From assembly GCA_036556805.1 (NCBI GenBank), contig DATBIS010000124.1:1-49009 (forward strand): a stretch of DNA of 49,009 bases, written 5' to 3'. The notes under the pieces are model-generated. The model saw only the letters and a list, made by a program, of their open reading frames with translations. It was not told the origin of the DNA and searched no databases. The stretch is from DATBIS01 sp036556805. Lineage in GTDB: Bacteria > Actinomycetota > UBA4738 > HRBIN12. The position numbers and the translations under genes were made by a program. This document shows positions 1-7,690 of the stretch, in pieces; position 1 is the stretch's first letter; every line of letters starts with the position of its first letter.

Positions 1-2
1 CT

Positions 3-512
3 GACGGGATCCGAAAAGTAATCCGTGACCTGCACCGGAGCCCTCTTGGCGCTAAGGGACTTCGAGAGGCAATCGAGTCGTTTGTTGAGGAGGTCGGCCG
101 GGACGCTGGCGTGACTTTCCACACTGATGTCCAGGAAGTCGCGCTTCCCCCTCCGATCGCGCTGCTCGTGTACTACATCGCTCGTGAGGGCGTGATGAAC
201 GCCCTTAAGCACGCGCAAGCGACCGACCAGTGGATCATCGTGCGCGAGGGGCCGGAGGAGATCGAGCTTCAGTTGCGCGACAACGGGCGCGGCTTCGACA
301 CGTCCGCGCCTGGGCCCGAGGGTCACTTCGGTATGGCGATGATGCGACAGCGCGCAAAGGTCGGCGGAGGCAAGCTCGAGGTCGAAAGCGCGCCCGGGGA
401 GGGCACGACAATCACCGTTCGGTTCCCGACGTCCCTCTTGCAGGCTGGACCAGAGGAAGGGTCTGCCGATTCGGACGATCCCGAGGCGCCTCATGCTTCC
501 CCCGGTACATAG
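3..512 (+). CDS. Sensor histidine kinase, C-terminal part (5' end outside window)
   Basis: The reading frame is open from the window edge, so the sensor domain and most of the dimerisation domain are missing. The visible part holds the end of a HisKA_3-like helix (around DLHRSPLGAKGL) and a full HATPase_c domain: N box REGVMNALKHAQA, G1 box DNGRGF, and a G2-like stretch GHFGMAMMRQRAKVGGG. This is the NarL/LiaS/DesK class of kinase, which normally phosphorylates a LuxR-type response regulator; no such partner is seen here. The acidic tail after the ATPase domain (GPEEGSADSDDPEAP) has no recognisable fold. Its last 101 bases overlap the convergent DUF5317 gene. The class is well supported; the signal sensed is unknown. 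Confidence 0.85.
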   Translation, partial: DGIRKVIRDLHRSPLGAKGLREAIESFVEEVGRDAGVTFHTDVQEVALPPPIALLVYYIAREGVMNALKHAQATDQWIIVREGPEEIELQLRDNGRGFDTSAPGPEGHFGMAMMRQRAKVGGGKLEVESAPGEGTTITVRFPTSLLQAGPEEGSADSDDPEAPHASPGT

Positions 513-1062
513 GAAAAGCCCGGGCCGGCGGACGTCGATTCTCGCGAAAGCGCCCGCGCGTGACGGCGACCACGAACCAGGCGACGCCCGCGTAGAGCAC
601 GACATCACCCGGCGAGAGCACCAGACCTAATCCCGGCACCGGGATCGTGTCTCCGAGGGCCACGAGCACGTCTTCATCGCTCGCGAGGTGGTGCCGGCCG
701 TCCGCGACCTGGAAGCTCTCGCCTCCGGCCATGCGGATCGCCTCGGCCGAGACCGGCATGCCGCCGTTCAATCCCACGACGACGAGGTTCAGCGCCAGCC
801 CAACGAACATCAGGAAGGCGGCAGGGACTCGGCGGTTCACGGCGACGAACGCCATCAGAAGCCCGTACGAGCCGGCGACGACGAGCCCGGACACCACGCG
901 CGACTCGCCGTCGACCCAAGGGATCTGCGCGACTTGGAGCAGCAGCCCGAGCGCGGCGACGCCCCACCAGTGCATATGCATCCGTTCGAAGGAACGCAGG
1001 CTGCCGCCGGCGAGAAGACCCGCGGCGAGCGCGCCGCCGATGATCGCGAGAACGAGGAGCAA
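412..1062 (-). CDS. DUF5317 family membrane protein
   Basis: 216 residues with about five hydrophobic segments: residues 1-17, 30-45, 58-74, 80-98, and a last one near 150-167. The layout and the N-terminal GGSLRSFERMHMHWWGVAALGLLLQ region match DUF5317, an integral membrane family of unknown function found mainly in Actinobacteria. The start is TTG with GGAGA about ten bases upstream; no better start is in frame. The C-terminal 45 residues are arginine- and proline-rich and are read from inside the convergent kinase gene, so the tail may be a recent run-on. Its neighbours give no clue to its role. Confidence 0.7.
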   Translation of the reverse strand: MLLVLAIIGGALAAGLLAGGSLRSFERMHMHWWGVAALGLLLQVAQIPWVDGESRVVSGLVVAGSYGLLMAFVAVNRRVPAAFLMFVGLALNLVVVGLNGGMPVSAEAIRMAGGESFQVADGRHHLASDEDVLVALGDTIPVPGLGLVLSPGDVVLYAGVAWFVVAVTRGRFRENRRPPARAFPMYRGKHEAPRDRPNRQTLPLVQPARGTSGTER

Positions 1063-1130
1063 GGCATCGATTCTCCGACGCGGGTCCGCGCGAGTCCAGG
1101 CTGACAGTCAGCGCACAGCCACGGCGCCGC

Positions 1131-1143
1131 TAGGCTGCAACGC
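1131..1143 (+). promoter_or_regulatory. Leaderless promoter -10 (TAGGCT) for the MpaB-family gene
   Basis: TAGGCT at 1131-1136 ends seven bases before the ATG at 1144, so transcription would begin at or next to the start codon. There is no Shine-Dalgarno sequence. No good -35 is visible. The same arrangement recurs at many genes in the window. Confidence 0.55.
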
Positions 1144-1980
1144 ATGAGCGACTCGGGCTACTTCGGGCCGGACAGCGTCTCCTGGCAGGTCCATCGAGAG
1201 GTGACGGTGCTGTTCGGCGGCGCGAGGGCCGTCCTGATGCAGGCCGCGCATCCGCTCGTGATCGCGGGTGCGGCGGCGTCGGGATTCTTCGAGCGGAACC
1301 CGTGGAAGCGGCTTCAGCGCACCCTCGTCCTCACGTACGCGATCACGTTTGGCTCGAAAGAAGAAGCCGATGCGGCCGCCGACCGGATCAACGAGGTGCA
1401 CGCCAAGGTGAAGGGCATCGATCCGGTGACCGGTCTCCCGTACGACGCGCTCGATCCGCGGCTCCTGCTGTGGGTGCATGCCTGCCTCGTCGACAGTGCG
1501 CTCCTCTTCGAGGAGCTCACGGTGGGGGCGCTCGACGACCGCGGCCGTCAGCGCTTCCACGAAGAGCAGATGCTCGTTGCCGAGCTCGTGAAGGTGCCCC
1601 GCGCGATGATCCCGCCCACCGTCCCCGAGCTTCGCTCGTACGTCGACGAAGTCGTTCGCGGGGGGGAGCTGCGGGTGGCCGGCTCGGCGAATGCGGTCGC
1701 CGCGCTTTTCCGGCATCCCCCGAGGGATGCCGAGTGGCGCCCGGTCCTGAAGGGCGTCGCGCGGTTGGCCTTTCACACTCTGCCCCTGACGCTTCGCGAT
1801 CTGTACGGCGTCCGTGTCGGACCGAGGGATCGATCCTTGGACGGGGCGTTCCTCGCGGCCGTTCGGAGGCTCCGGCCGCTGCTGCCTCCGCGGTTTCGCT
1901 ACATCGAGCCGTACAGGGCAAGGCTCGCGAACGGGCACCCAGCAACGTCCGCGCCGCGCGTGGCAGACTCGCCCTCGTGA
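1144..1980 (+). CDS. Oxygenase MpaB family protein (DUF2236)
   Basis: 278 residues. The N-terminal RAVLMQAAHPLVIAGAAASG stretch and the WVHACLVDSALLF stretch are hallmarks of the MpaB/rubber-oxygenase catalytic domain (DUF2236). This heme-binding family includes fungal MpaB and bacterial latex-clearing protein; the histidines in QAAHPLV and WVHAC are the conserved candidates for heme contact or catalysis. No signal peptide is seen, so a cytoplasmic or peripheral location is likely. The substrate cannot be read from sequence; actinobacteria carry many paralogs of unknown function. The stop codon overlaps the GTG of the next gene (GTGA), so the HAD phosphatase is translationally coupled to it. 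Confidence 0.85.
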   Translation: MSDSGYFGPDSVSWQVHREVTVLFGGARAVLMQAAHPLVIAGAAASGFFERNPWKRLQRTLVLTYAITFGSKEEADAAADRINEVHAKVKGIDPVTGLPYDALDPRLLLWVHACLVDSALLFEELTVGALDDRGRQRFHEEQMLVAELVKVPRAMIPPTVPELRSYVDEVVRGGELRVAGSANAVAALFRHPPRDAEWRPVLKGVARLAFHTLPLTLRDLYGVRVGPRDRSLDGAFLAAVRRLRPLLPPRFRYIEPYRARLANGHPATSAPRVADSPS

Positions 1981-2744
1981 ACGTCGAAGGACTGCTCCTC
2001 GACATCGACGGGGTGCTCGCCGTCTCGTGGGATCCGCTTCCGGGAGCGATCGAGACGCTCGTGACGCTCCGCGAGCGAAGCGTGCCCTTTCGCCTGATCA
2101 CGAACACGACCACGCAGACCCGGGCGCAGCTCGCCGAGACGCTCGGGGGAGCGGGCTTCGACGTGTCGAGGGACGAGATCGTCACCGCGGTCAACGCGAC
2201 GGCCACGTACTTGCGCGAGCACCATCCAGGAACACGCGCGTTCGTGCTCTCCGACGGGAACGCGACCGGCGACCTCGAGGGGATCGACCTCGCCGCCGTC
2301 GAGGACGCCGACGTGATCGTGATCGGAGGAGGGTGCGACGACTTCACCTACGGCACGCTCAACCGCGTCTTCCGCCGGCTCATGGATGGGGTACCGCTCA
2401 TCGGCATGCACCGCAACCTGTATTGGCGAACGAGCGAGGGGCTCGACCTCGACGGCGGCGCGTACATCGCGGGCCTCGAGGAGGCGGCCGGCGTCACCGC
2501 GACGATCTGCGGAAAGCCTGCACCCGCCTTCTTCGACTCGGCGCTCTCGATGCTCGGTGTCGGACGGGATCGCGCGGCGATGGTCGGCGATGACATCGTG
2601 AACGACGTGCTGGGCGCGCAGGCGGCCGGCATCACCGGCGTCCTCGTGCACACGGGAAAGTTCATGCCGAGCGACCTGCAGAAAGGCGAGCCGGATCACG
2701 AGATCGATTCGATCGGGGAACTCGTCCGGCTCCTCGAGGCGTAG
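1977..2744 (+). CDS. HAD-superfamily subfamily IIA phosphatase (LHPP/NagD-like)
   Basis: 255 residues from the GTG at 1977, chosen because it overlaps the upstream TGA and sits just before the first HAD motif. Motif I is DIDGVL (nucleophile and acid/base Asp at residues 9 and 11), motif II is in RLITNTTTQT, and motif III/IV is the lysine of CGKPAPAFF with GDDIVNDVLGAQ. The class IIA cap lies between. It resembles the TIGR01458 group, related to phospholysine phosphohistidine pyrophosphate phosphatase. It probably dephosphorylates a small metabolite; the substrate is unknown. A longer in-frame extension upstream is only out-of-frame reading of the MpaB gene. Confidence 0.85.
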   Translation: MNVEGLLLDIDGVLAVSWDPLPGAIETLVTLRERSVPFRLITNTTTQTRAQLAETLGGAGFDVSRDEIVTAVNATATYLREHHPGTRAFVLSDGNATGDLEGIDLAAVEDADVIVIGGGCDDFTYGTLNRVFRRLMDGVPLIGMHRNLYWRTSEGLDLDGGAYIAGLEEAAGVTATICGKPAPAFFDSALSMLGVGRDRAAMVGDDIVNDVLGAQAAGITGVLVHTGKFMPSDLQKGEPDHEIDSIGELVRLLEA

Positions 2745-2747
2745 TCG

Positions 2748-3461
2748 ATGTCCGAACGGACGCGCCACGCGCGCGGGCTCTTCGCAGGGATCGCCCCGCA
2801 GTACGAGCGGATGGGCGCCGTGCTGTCACTGGGGCAGGAGGCGCGCGTTCGCCGGTTCCTGGCCTCGAGGGTGAACGCGATCCCCGGGTCTTTCGTGTTG
2901 GACGTCGCGAGCGGGACCGGCCTGGTCGCGAGGGAGCTCGCGGCGCGGAAGAACGTTCGGGTCGTCGCGCTGGATCCATCGCCCGAGATGCTGCGGGCCG
3001 GTCGGGCAGTCGATCGCGAGGCGCACCTCGATGACCGGATCTTCGCCACGCTCGGACAGGCCGAGCACCTGCCGTTTCCCGACGGCACGTTCGACTCCGT
3101 CACGTTCACGTACCTCCTTCGCTACGTCGACGATCCGGCGGCGACCCTGTGCGAGCTCGCGCGCGTGCTTCGGAAGGGAGGAAGCCTCGGCTGTCTCGAG
3201 TTCCATCGCCCCGACCCGGCCTTGCTTCGCGCGGGGTGGTGGGCGTACACGCGCGCGGTGCTGCCGCTCGTGGGGGCCGTGGTCTCGCCGGCGTGGGCGG
3301 GAACGGGCCGATTCCTGGGGCCGAGCATCTCTCGCTTCTACGACGAGCATCCGCTCCCCGCGCAGATCCGATGGTGGCAGGACGCCGGTATCGGCGACGT
3401 CCGCTCGCGTGAGTTCGTCGGAGGCGCGTGGATCGTGATCCGAGGCGTGAAGCGCACGTGA
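2748..3461 (+). CDS. UbiE/MenG-like SAM-dependent methyltransferase
   Basis: 237 residues of class I methyltransferase. The N-terminal GLFAGIAPQYERMGAVLSLGQ matches the UbiE/COQ5 signature FDxIAxxYDxMNxxxSxG; SAM-binding motif I is VLDVASGTG (about 50-58), followed by ALDPSPEML and the GQAEHLPFPDGTFDSVT motif. UbiE/MenG methylates demethylmenaquinone or a ubiquinone precursor. The adjacent UbiA-like membrane protein, with GTGA coupling, supports a prenylated quinone or lipid substrate. This may be the genuine MenG or a specialised paralog; the window has no other menaquinone genes to decide. Confidence 0.8.
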   Translation: MSERTRHARGLFAGIAPQYERMGAVLSLGQEARVRRFLASRVNAIPGSFVLDVASGTGLVARELAARKNVRVVALDPSPEMLRAGRAVDREAHLDDRIFATLGQAEHLPFPDGTFDSVTFTYLLRYVDDPAATLCELARVLRKGGSLGCLEFHRPDPALLRAGWWAYTRAVLPLVGAVVSPAWAGTGRFLGPSISRFYDEHPLPAQIRWWQDAGIGDVRSREFVGGAWIVIRGVKRT

Positions 3462-4189
3462 GCGAGGACGAGCGCCCGGCCTACTACGCGCTGCCGCCGG
3501 GCGGCTGGCGCGACTACTGGACGCTGCTGCACCCTCCGTACACGTTGTGGCATCTGTCTTACGTCGTGATCGGCGCCGCCGTGGCGCCGCGCATGAACGG
3601 CCGCTGGCTCCTGGAGACGCTCGCGGCGTTCTTCCTCGCGATGGGCCTCGCCGCGCACGCGCTGGACGAGCTGCACGGCCGACCGCTTCGGACGCGCATC
3701 CCCGACGGCGTGCTTCGAGCGCTCGCGGTCGTGGGGCTCGTGGGCGCCGCCGCGCTCGGCGTCGACGGCGCTCTCGAGGCGACGCCCTGGATCTGGGCGC
3801 TGATCCCGATCGGCACGTTCCTGGTCCTCGCGTACAACCTGGAGCTCTTCGGCGGACGGATGCACTCCGATCTGTGGTTCGCGCTCGCGTGGGGTGGGTT
3901 CCCCGCGATCACGTCCTACGTGGCACAGACGGGAACCGTTCGGGCGGAAGCCCTCCTGGTCGCGAGCTTCTGCGTGGCGATGTCGGCCGCGCAGCGAACC
4001 CTCTCCACGCCGGTCCGCCGTCTGCGGCGCGCCGTTTCCAGTGTCACGGGCGAGCTCAGGATGAGCGACGGCTCTACGCGTCCGCTCGACGCCGCGTGGC
4101 TCCGCGAGCCGTCCGAACGGGCGCTCCGCTGGCTCTCGGCGGCCGTCCCGCTGCTCGCGGCGGGGCTGTGGGTGGCCCGCACTCGTTAG
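3458..4189 (+). CDS. UbiA-like polytopic membrane protein (putative prenyltransferase)
   Basis: 243 residues from the GTG at 3458, which overlaps the TGA of the methyltransferase. About seven hydrophobic segments are visible. The stretch HALDELHGRPLRTRIPDGVLRAL sits where UbiA enzymes carry their first Asp-rich motif, and AYNLELFGGRMHSDLWFALAWGGFP where the second is expected. Both motifs are degenerate compared with NDxxDxxxD, so catalytic activity is uncertain. Context (UbiE-like methyltransferase directly upstream) favours prenylated quinone or lipid metabolism. The stop overlaps tail-to-tail with the helicase gene (4186-4189). An unrelated membrane protein remains possible. Confidence 0.55.
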   Translation: MSEDERPAYYALPPGGWRDYWTLLHPPYTLWHLSYVVIGAAVAPRMNGRWLLETLAAFFLAMGLAAHALDELHGRPLRTRIPDGVLRALAVVGLVGAAALGVDGALEATPWIWALIPIGTFLVLAYNLELFGGRMHSDLWFALAWGGFPAITSYVAQTGTVRAEALLVASFCVAMSAAQRTLSTPVRRLRRAVSSVTGELRMSDGSTRPLDAAWLREPSERALRWLSAAVPLLAAGLWVARTR

Positions 4190-6141
4190 CCGCGCGCGTC
4201 GCCTCCCACGACCGCAAGCACCTCGTCGGCGTAGCGGTCGAGCTTCATGGGACCGACCCCGGCGATCGCGGAGAGCGCGTGTCGTGTGTGCGGCGCCCGT
4301 TCGGCGATCGCGGCGAGCGTGCGATCGGGGAACACCACGTACGCGGGGACGCCGTCCGCCCGCGCACGACGCCGGCGCCACTCCTTGAGCCGGTCGAAGA
4401 GCGGGCCGGAGCCCGTCGGAGCGTCGACACGTGTTCGCGATCGCCGGGCGGCTTGACGCGGCCTCGGGGCGACGCCGAGGGCCCGAAGAAACGGGCTGGG
4501 CTCCGAGCGAGGCTCGTCGGGCCACGACAGGTAGAGATGTCGCCGTGCCCGCGTGATCCCCACGTAGAGGAGTCGCCGCTCGTCGTCCGGGTCGGCCGCC
4601 GCGCGTTGCGAGCGGAACGGAAGCTCGCGATCGAGGAGCCTCGGGAGGAAGACCGCGTCGAACTCCAGGCCTTTCGCTCGGTGATAGGTCATGAGGTTCA
4701 CGCCGCGTCCTGCGCGTTCGACCGCGAAGCGGTGGCCGAGCTCCTCGACGAACTCGCCGACGCCGGCGCCCGGCTTCGCGCCTGCGAACTCGCGCGCGAG
4801 GGAGCGGAGCCTCGCGAGGTCGGTTTGGCGCGTCGCCTCCTCGCCGTCGTCGGGATCGGCGTCGGGGTCGAAACCGAGCGCGTCCGTCGCCGCCACGATT
4901 GCTTCGAAGGCGCCGCCGCTCGCGCGACGGAGCCGCGCGAGCACGGCGCGAGGACCGGGGCGGCGCAGGAACGCGCCGTCGCGGACCTGGTAGGGGATGC
5001 CGGCCGCGGCGAACGCCTCCTCGTACGGTTCGGAGCGCGCGTTGATCCGAGAAAGGACCGCGATCTCTTCCCACTCGACGCCCTCCCGGTGGATGCGACG
5101 CGTCTCGTCCACGACGAACGCCACCTCCGCCGGCGCGTCGTCGAACGATCGGGCGGTCGGGTTCGGCCCGTCGGGTTGCGTCGCGCGGAGCTCCTTGTGG
5201 AAGCCGCCCATCGACAGGGCGAGCGCGTTCGCGACGGTGAGCACCTGCGGGCTCGAGCGGTAGTTCTCCTCGAGGCGCACGACCTTCGCACGCGGGAACC
5301 GGTCCGGGAACGAGAGGAGATGGTCGGGCGACGCGCCGGTGAACCCGAAGATCGTCTGGTAGTCGTCGCCCACCACGCAGATCTCGTCGCGGTCCCCGAC
5401 CCACCGATCGAGCAGCGCCTGTTGCAGCGCGTTCACGTCCTGGTACTCGTCGACCGTGAAGGCCTCGTAGCGATCGCGCATCTCGCGAGCGGCCTCGGGA
5501 TGCTCGTCGAAGAGCCGGACCGCGTACGCGAGCATGTCCTCGAAGTCGATGCGCCCGGTGCGGGCCTTGCGCCGCTCGTAGCCCTCGAAGACGCGGAGCA
5601 TGAGGTCCGCGGGGATCGGCGGCGTGTGCCCGGCGTGCGCCAGGGCGTCGAGATAGCCCTCCGGGCTCACCATGCGGTTCTTCGCCCACTCGATCTCGCC
5701 GGCGAACTCGCTCCTCGGCATGAACTTGTGCGGAGCCGGAAGCGCGGAGGCCAGCGACGCGATCACCGGGGCCTTCGACCCGAGAATCTCGGGCATCGCT
5801 TCGCCCGTGTGTCTCGACCACAGTCGTCCGAGCTGCGCCAGGGCGGCTGCGTGGAACGTTCGCGCCTCGACTCCCTGGACGCCGAGGCCTCGCAGCCGAT
5901 GCTTGAGCTCGCCGGCGGCCTTCTCCGTATAGGTCACCGCGAGCAACCGCTCGGCTGCGAACGTCCCGGTGACGACCTGGTGGGCGATCCGGTGGGTGAT
6001 CGTCGTCGTCTTGCCGGTGCCGGCGCCGGCAAGGATCGCGACCGGCCCGCGAACGGTCTCGACCGCATCGCGCTGCGCCGGGTTCAACCCGGCGAGGATG
6101 TCATGCTGGCCGGCCACGCGGCGGACGCTACCAGCGGTCAC
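4186..6141 (-). CDS. UvrD/PcrA-like ATP-dependent DNA helicase with HRDC domain (UvrD2-like)
   Basis: 651 residues of superfamily 1A helicase. Seen: Q motif GLNPAQRDAV, Walker A AGAGTGKTT (38-46), motif Ia VTYTEKAAGEL, motif II VDEYQD (230-235), motif III GDDYQTIFGFTGA, motif IV LEENYRSS, motif V TYHRAKGLEFDAVFLP and motif VI RLLYVGITRAR. The last 80 residues form an HRDC domain (FPDRTLAAIAE, then SAIAGVGPMKLDRYADEVLAVV). This architecture matches mycobacterial UvrD2, a 3'-5' helicase in DNA repair. There is no RecB-like nuclease domain. It is alone on this strand and converges on the UbiA-like gene. Confidence 0.93.
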   Translation of the reverse strand: MTAGSVRRVAGQHDILAGLNPAQRDAVETVRGPVAILAGAGTGKTTTITHRIAHQVVTGTFAAERLLAVTYTEKAAGELKHRLRGLGVQGVEARTFHAAALAQLGRLWSRHTGEAMPEILGSKAPVIASLASALPAPHKFMPRSEFAGEIEWAKNRMVSPEGYLDALAHAGHTPPIPADLMLRVFEGYERRKARTGRIDFEDMLAYAVRLFDEHPEAAREMRDRYEAFTVDEYQDVNALQQALLDRWVGDRDEICVVGDDYQTIFGFTGASPDHLLSFPDRFPRAKVVRLEENYRSSPQVLTVANALALSMGGFHKELRATQPDGPNPTARSFDDAPAEVAFVVDETRRIHREGVEWEEIAVLSRINARSEPYEEAFAAAGIPYQVRDGAFLRRPGPRAVLARLRRASGGAFEAIVAATDALGFDPDADPDDGEEATRQTDLARLRSLAREFAGAKPGAGVGEFVEELGHRFAVERAGRGVNLMTYHRAKGLEFDAVFLPRLLDRELPFRSQRAAADPDDERRLLYVGITRARRHLYLSWPDEPRSEPSPFLRALGVAPRPRQAARRSRTRVDAPTGSGPLFDRLKEWRRRRARADGVPAYVVFPDRTLAAIAERAPHTRHALSAIAGVGPMKLDRYADEVLAVVGGDARG

Positions 6142-6154
6142 CGACGGATCGCGG

Positions 6155-7000
6155 TTACAGCTTCGGATATCGGAGCGGGAGGCCCGTTGCGCCCGCGTCC
6201 GCGACCACGATGCTCCAGCCGCCGAGGCTCGAGACGGCGAGGCGATCGAGCGCGGGGCCCACGAACGCGACGTTCGCGGGCTGATTGAGCGTCACGCCGT
6301 CGGGATCCTCCGCGAGGACCTCGGGTGCACCGCCCGGATCGATCCGCCAGATCCGATCGGGCCGGTAGCAGCCGACGAACATCGTTCCGTCGGCGTCGAG
6401 GGCGATCCCGTCGGGCATCGAGCCCGTGAGGTCGACGAGCCGCTCGGGCTCTCCCGCCGACCCGTCGTCGCCGATGGGCACGCGCCACACGCATCGTCCG
6501 CTCGACTCGATCACGAGGAGCGAGCCGCCGTCCTCGCTCAGGCAACAGCCGTTCGGATAACGGGTGAGCGTCTCGCACCACACGGAGGTCTGCCCGCTCG
6601 GCGCGATCCGATAGAGGAGACCGTCGTCGGCACCCCAGTCGCCCGAGTCGGTCACGTAGAGATTGCCGTCTTCGTCGAACGCCGCGAAGTTCGGCACGCG
6701 CATCGGGCGGTCGGTGGTGCCGCGCGAGTACGAGGCGACCTCCCCGGCCGGGGTCACGCGAGCGACCTCGGCGTTGCCGAAGTCGCACGCGTAGACGTTG
6801 CCGTTGCCGTCCAGGGTGACGCCGAAGTGGAAGCCGCCGGTCGACGCGAGCTCCTCGACCTTCCCGTCGAGGGCGATCGCGTAGACCTGCCCGGCCTCGC
6901 CGCCTGCGTACACGCGGCCGTCGGGGCCCCACGCGACTCCTTCGGGATGGTCGAGCCCGCCGGCGAGCTCGGCGAACGCGCCGAGATCGATCGCCCTCAC
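6155..7000 (-). CDS. SMP-30/gluconolactonase/LRE-like beta-propeller protein
   Basis: 281 residues from the GTG at 7000, which overlaps the upstream TGA. Repeated blade motifs are visible: HPEGVAWGPDGRVYAGG, GVTLDGNGNVYACDFG, NFAAFDEDGNLYVTDSGDW, YPNGCCLSEDGGSLLVIES and MPDGIALDADGTMFVGC. These are typical of the SMP-30/gluconolactonase (SGL) six-bladed propeller, a metal-dependent lactonase fold. No signal peptide is visible. It probably hydrolyses a sugar lactone or other ester; the substrate is not evident. It is coupled to the lipoprotein gene upstream, an unusual pairing. Confidence 0.82.
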   Translation of the reverse strand: MRAIDLGAFAELAGGLDHPEGVAWGPDGRVYAGGEAGQVYAIALDGKVEELASTGGFHFGVTLDGNGNVYACDFGNAEVARVTPAGEVASYSRGTTDRPMRVPNFAAFDEDGNLYVTDSGDWGADDGLLYRIAPSGQTSVWCETLTRYPNGCCLSEDGGSLLVIESSGRCVWRVPIGDDGSAGEPERLVDLTGSMPDGIALDADGTMFVGCYRPDRIWRIDPGGAPEVLAEDPDGVTLNQPANVAFVGPALDRLAVSSLGGWSIVVADAGATGLPLRYPKL

Positions 7001-7608
7001 CCGTCCTTGCGCACGCTCGCGTCGAGCGCCCTCGCGAGCGGAGTGGCGGCCGCGAGGCCCGCGTGCGGACCGGCGGCTCGCAGCGTCACCGCGTAGGGGC
7101 CGCGCGTCCACGCGGCGAAGTACCAGTACGTGTCCTTCGAGCAGCTCGCGCACGGTGCGTGAGCGAAGGCGATCGCGGCGGGGATCGGCGGGGGGTCCGA
7201 GACCTCGGTCGTCGAACCGAGCAGGTCCGCGGGATGGCTCCTGAGCCAGTCGAGGTAGCCGGCGGCGCCGGCCGGCTCGTCGAACCTGAGCACGCGGGTG
7301 ATCACGATGGTGAGCGCCTTTCCTCGGCTGGAGAACGTTCCCTCGCGGCCGACCTCGAAGCCCGCGTTCTTGAGCAGTTCGACGAGCGAAGGCGGGTCGA
7401 GCGCGTCGGCCGACAGGGCCGTCGCGTCCAGCGTCGAGACGTGCACCACGTAGCCGGGAAGGATCGATCGGGAGAGTCCGGGAAGACCTGCGCCGTCGGG
7501 CCCCGCGATCGATCCCGACGAAGCCTGAGGGCCCGACGTGTCGACGTGCGACGCACAGGCCGCGAGCAGGATCAGCGCGAGCGCCGCCCATCTCGAGGAC
7601 CCTCGCAA
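6997..7608 (-). CDS. Putative lipoprotein of unknown function
   Basis: 203 residues if translation starts at the TTG at 7608, chosen because GGAAGGGG lies seven bases upstream and it gives a clean lipoprotein signal: MRGSSRWAALALILLAAC with lipobox LAAC. The mature part is a soluble domain with IVITRVLRFDEPAGAAGYLDW and FAHAPCASCSKDTYWYFAAW. The pattern (short signal, RFxxxAGA, KDTYWYFAAWTRGPYAVTL) suggests an extracellular ligand- or metal-binding protein, but I do not recognise the family. Longer versions starting upstream would run into the divergent PotD gene and are rejected. Confidence 0.65.
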   Translation of the reverse strand: MRGSSRWAALALILLAACASHVDTSGPQASSGSIAGPDGAGLPGLSRSILPGYVVHVSTLDATALSADALDPPSLVELLKNAGFEVGREGTFSSRGKALTIVITRVLRFDEPAGAAGYLDWLRSHPADLLGSTTEVSDPPPIPAAIAFAHAPCASCSKDTYWYFAAWTRGPYAVTLRAAGPHAGLAAATPLARALDASVRKDG

Positions 7609-7690
7609 GGCGTATCCCCTTCCAGAAACTATCCCCGTGCGCCCGACCGGGGCATCATACGGTGGCCCGCTCCCAGGGAAAGGGGAAGTC
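7609..7690. promoter_or_regulatory. Divergent promoter region between lipoprotein and potD
   Basis: 82 bases. On the minus strand TAGTTT (7626-7631) could be the -10 for the lipoprotein, giving a leader of about ten bases with GGAAGGGG. On the plus strand TACGGT (7658-7663) could be the -10 for potD, which has a strong ribosome site AAAGGGGAAG before the ATG at 7691. No clear -35 for either. Confidence 0.35.

Noticed and set aside
3547..6288. A plus-strand frame of over 900 codons opposite the helicase gene
   Set aside because: It is arginine- and proline-heavy, has no domain motifs and lies antisense to a clear UvrD gene. Very high GC makes stop codons rare and produces such shadows.
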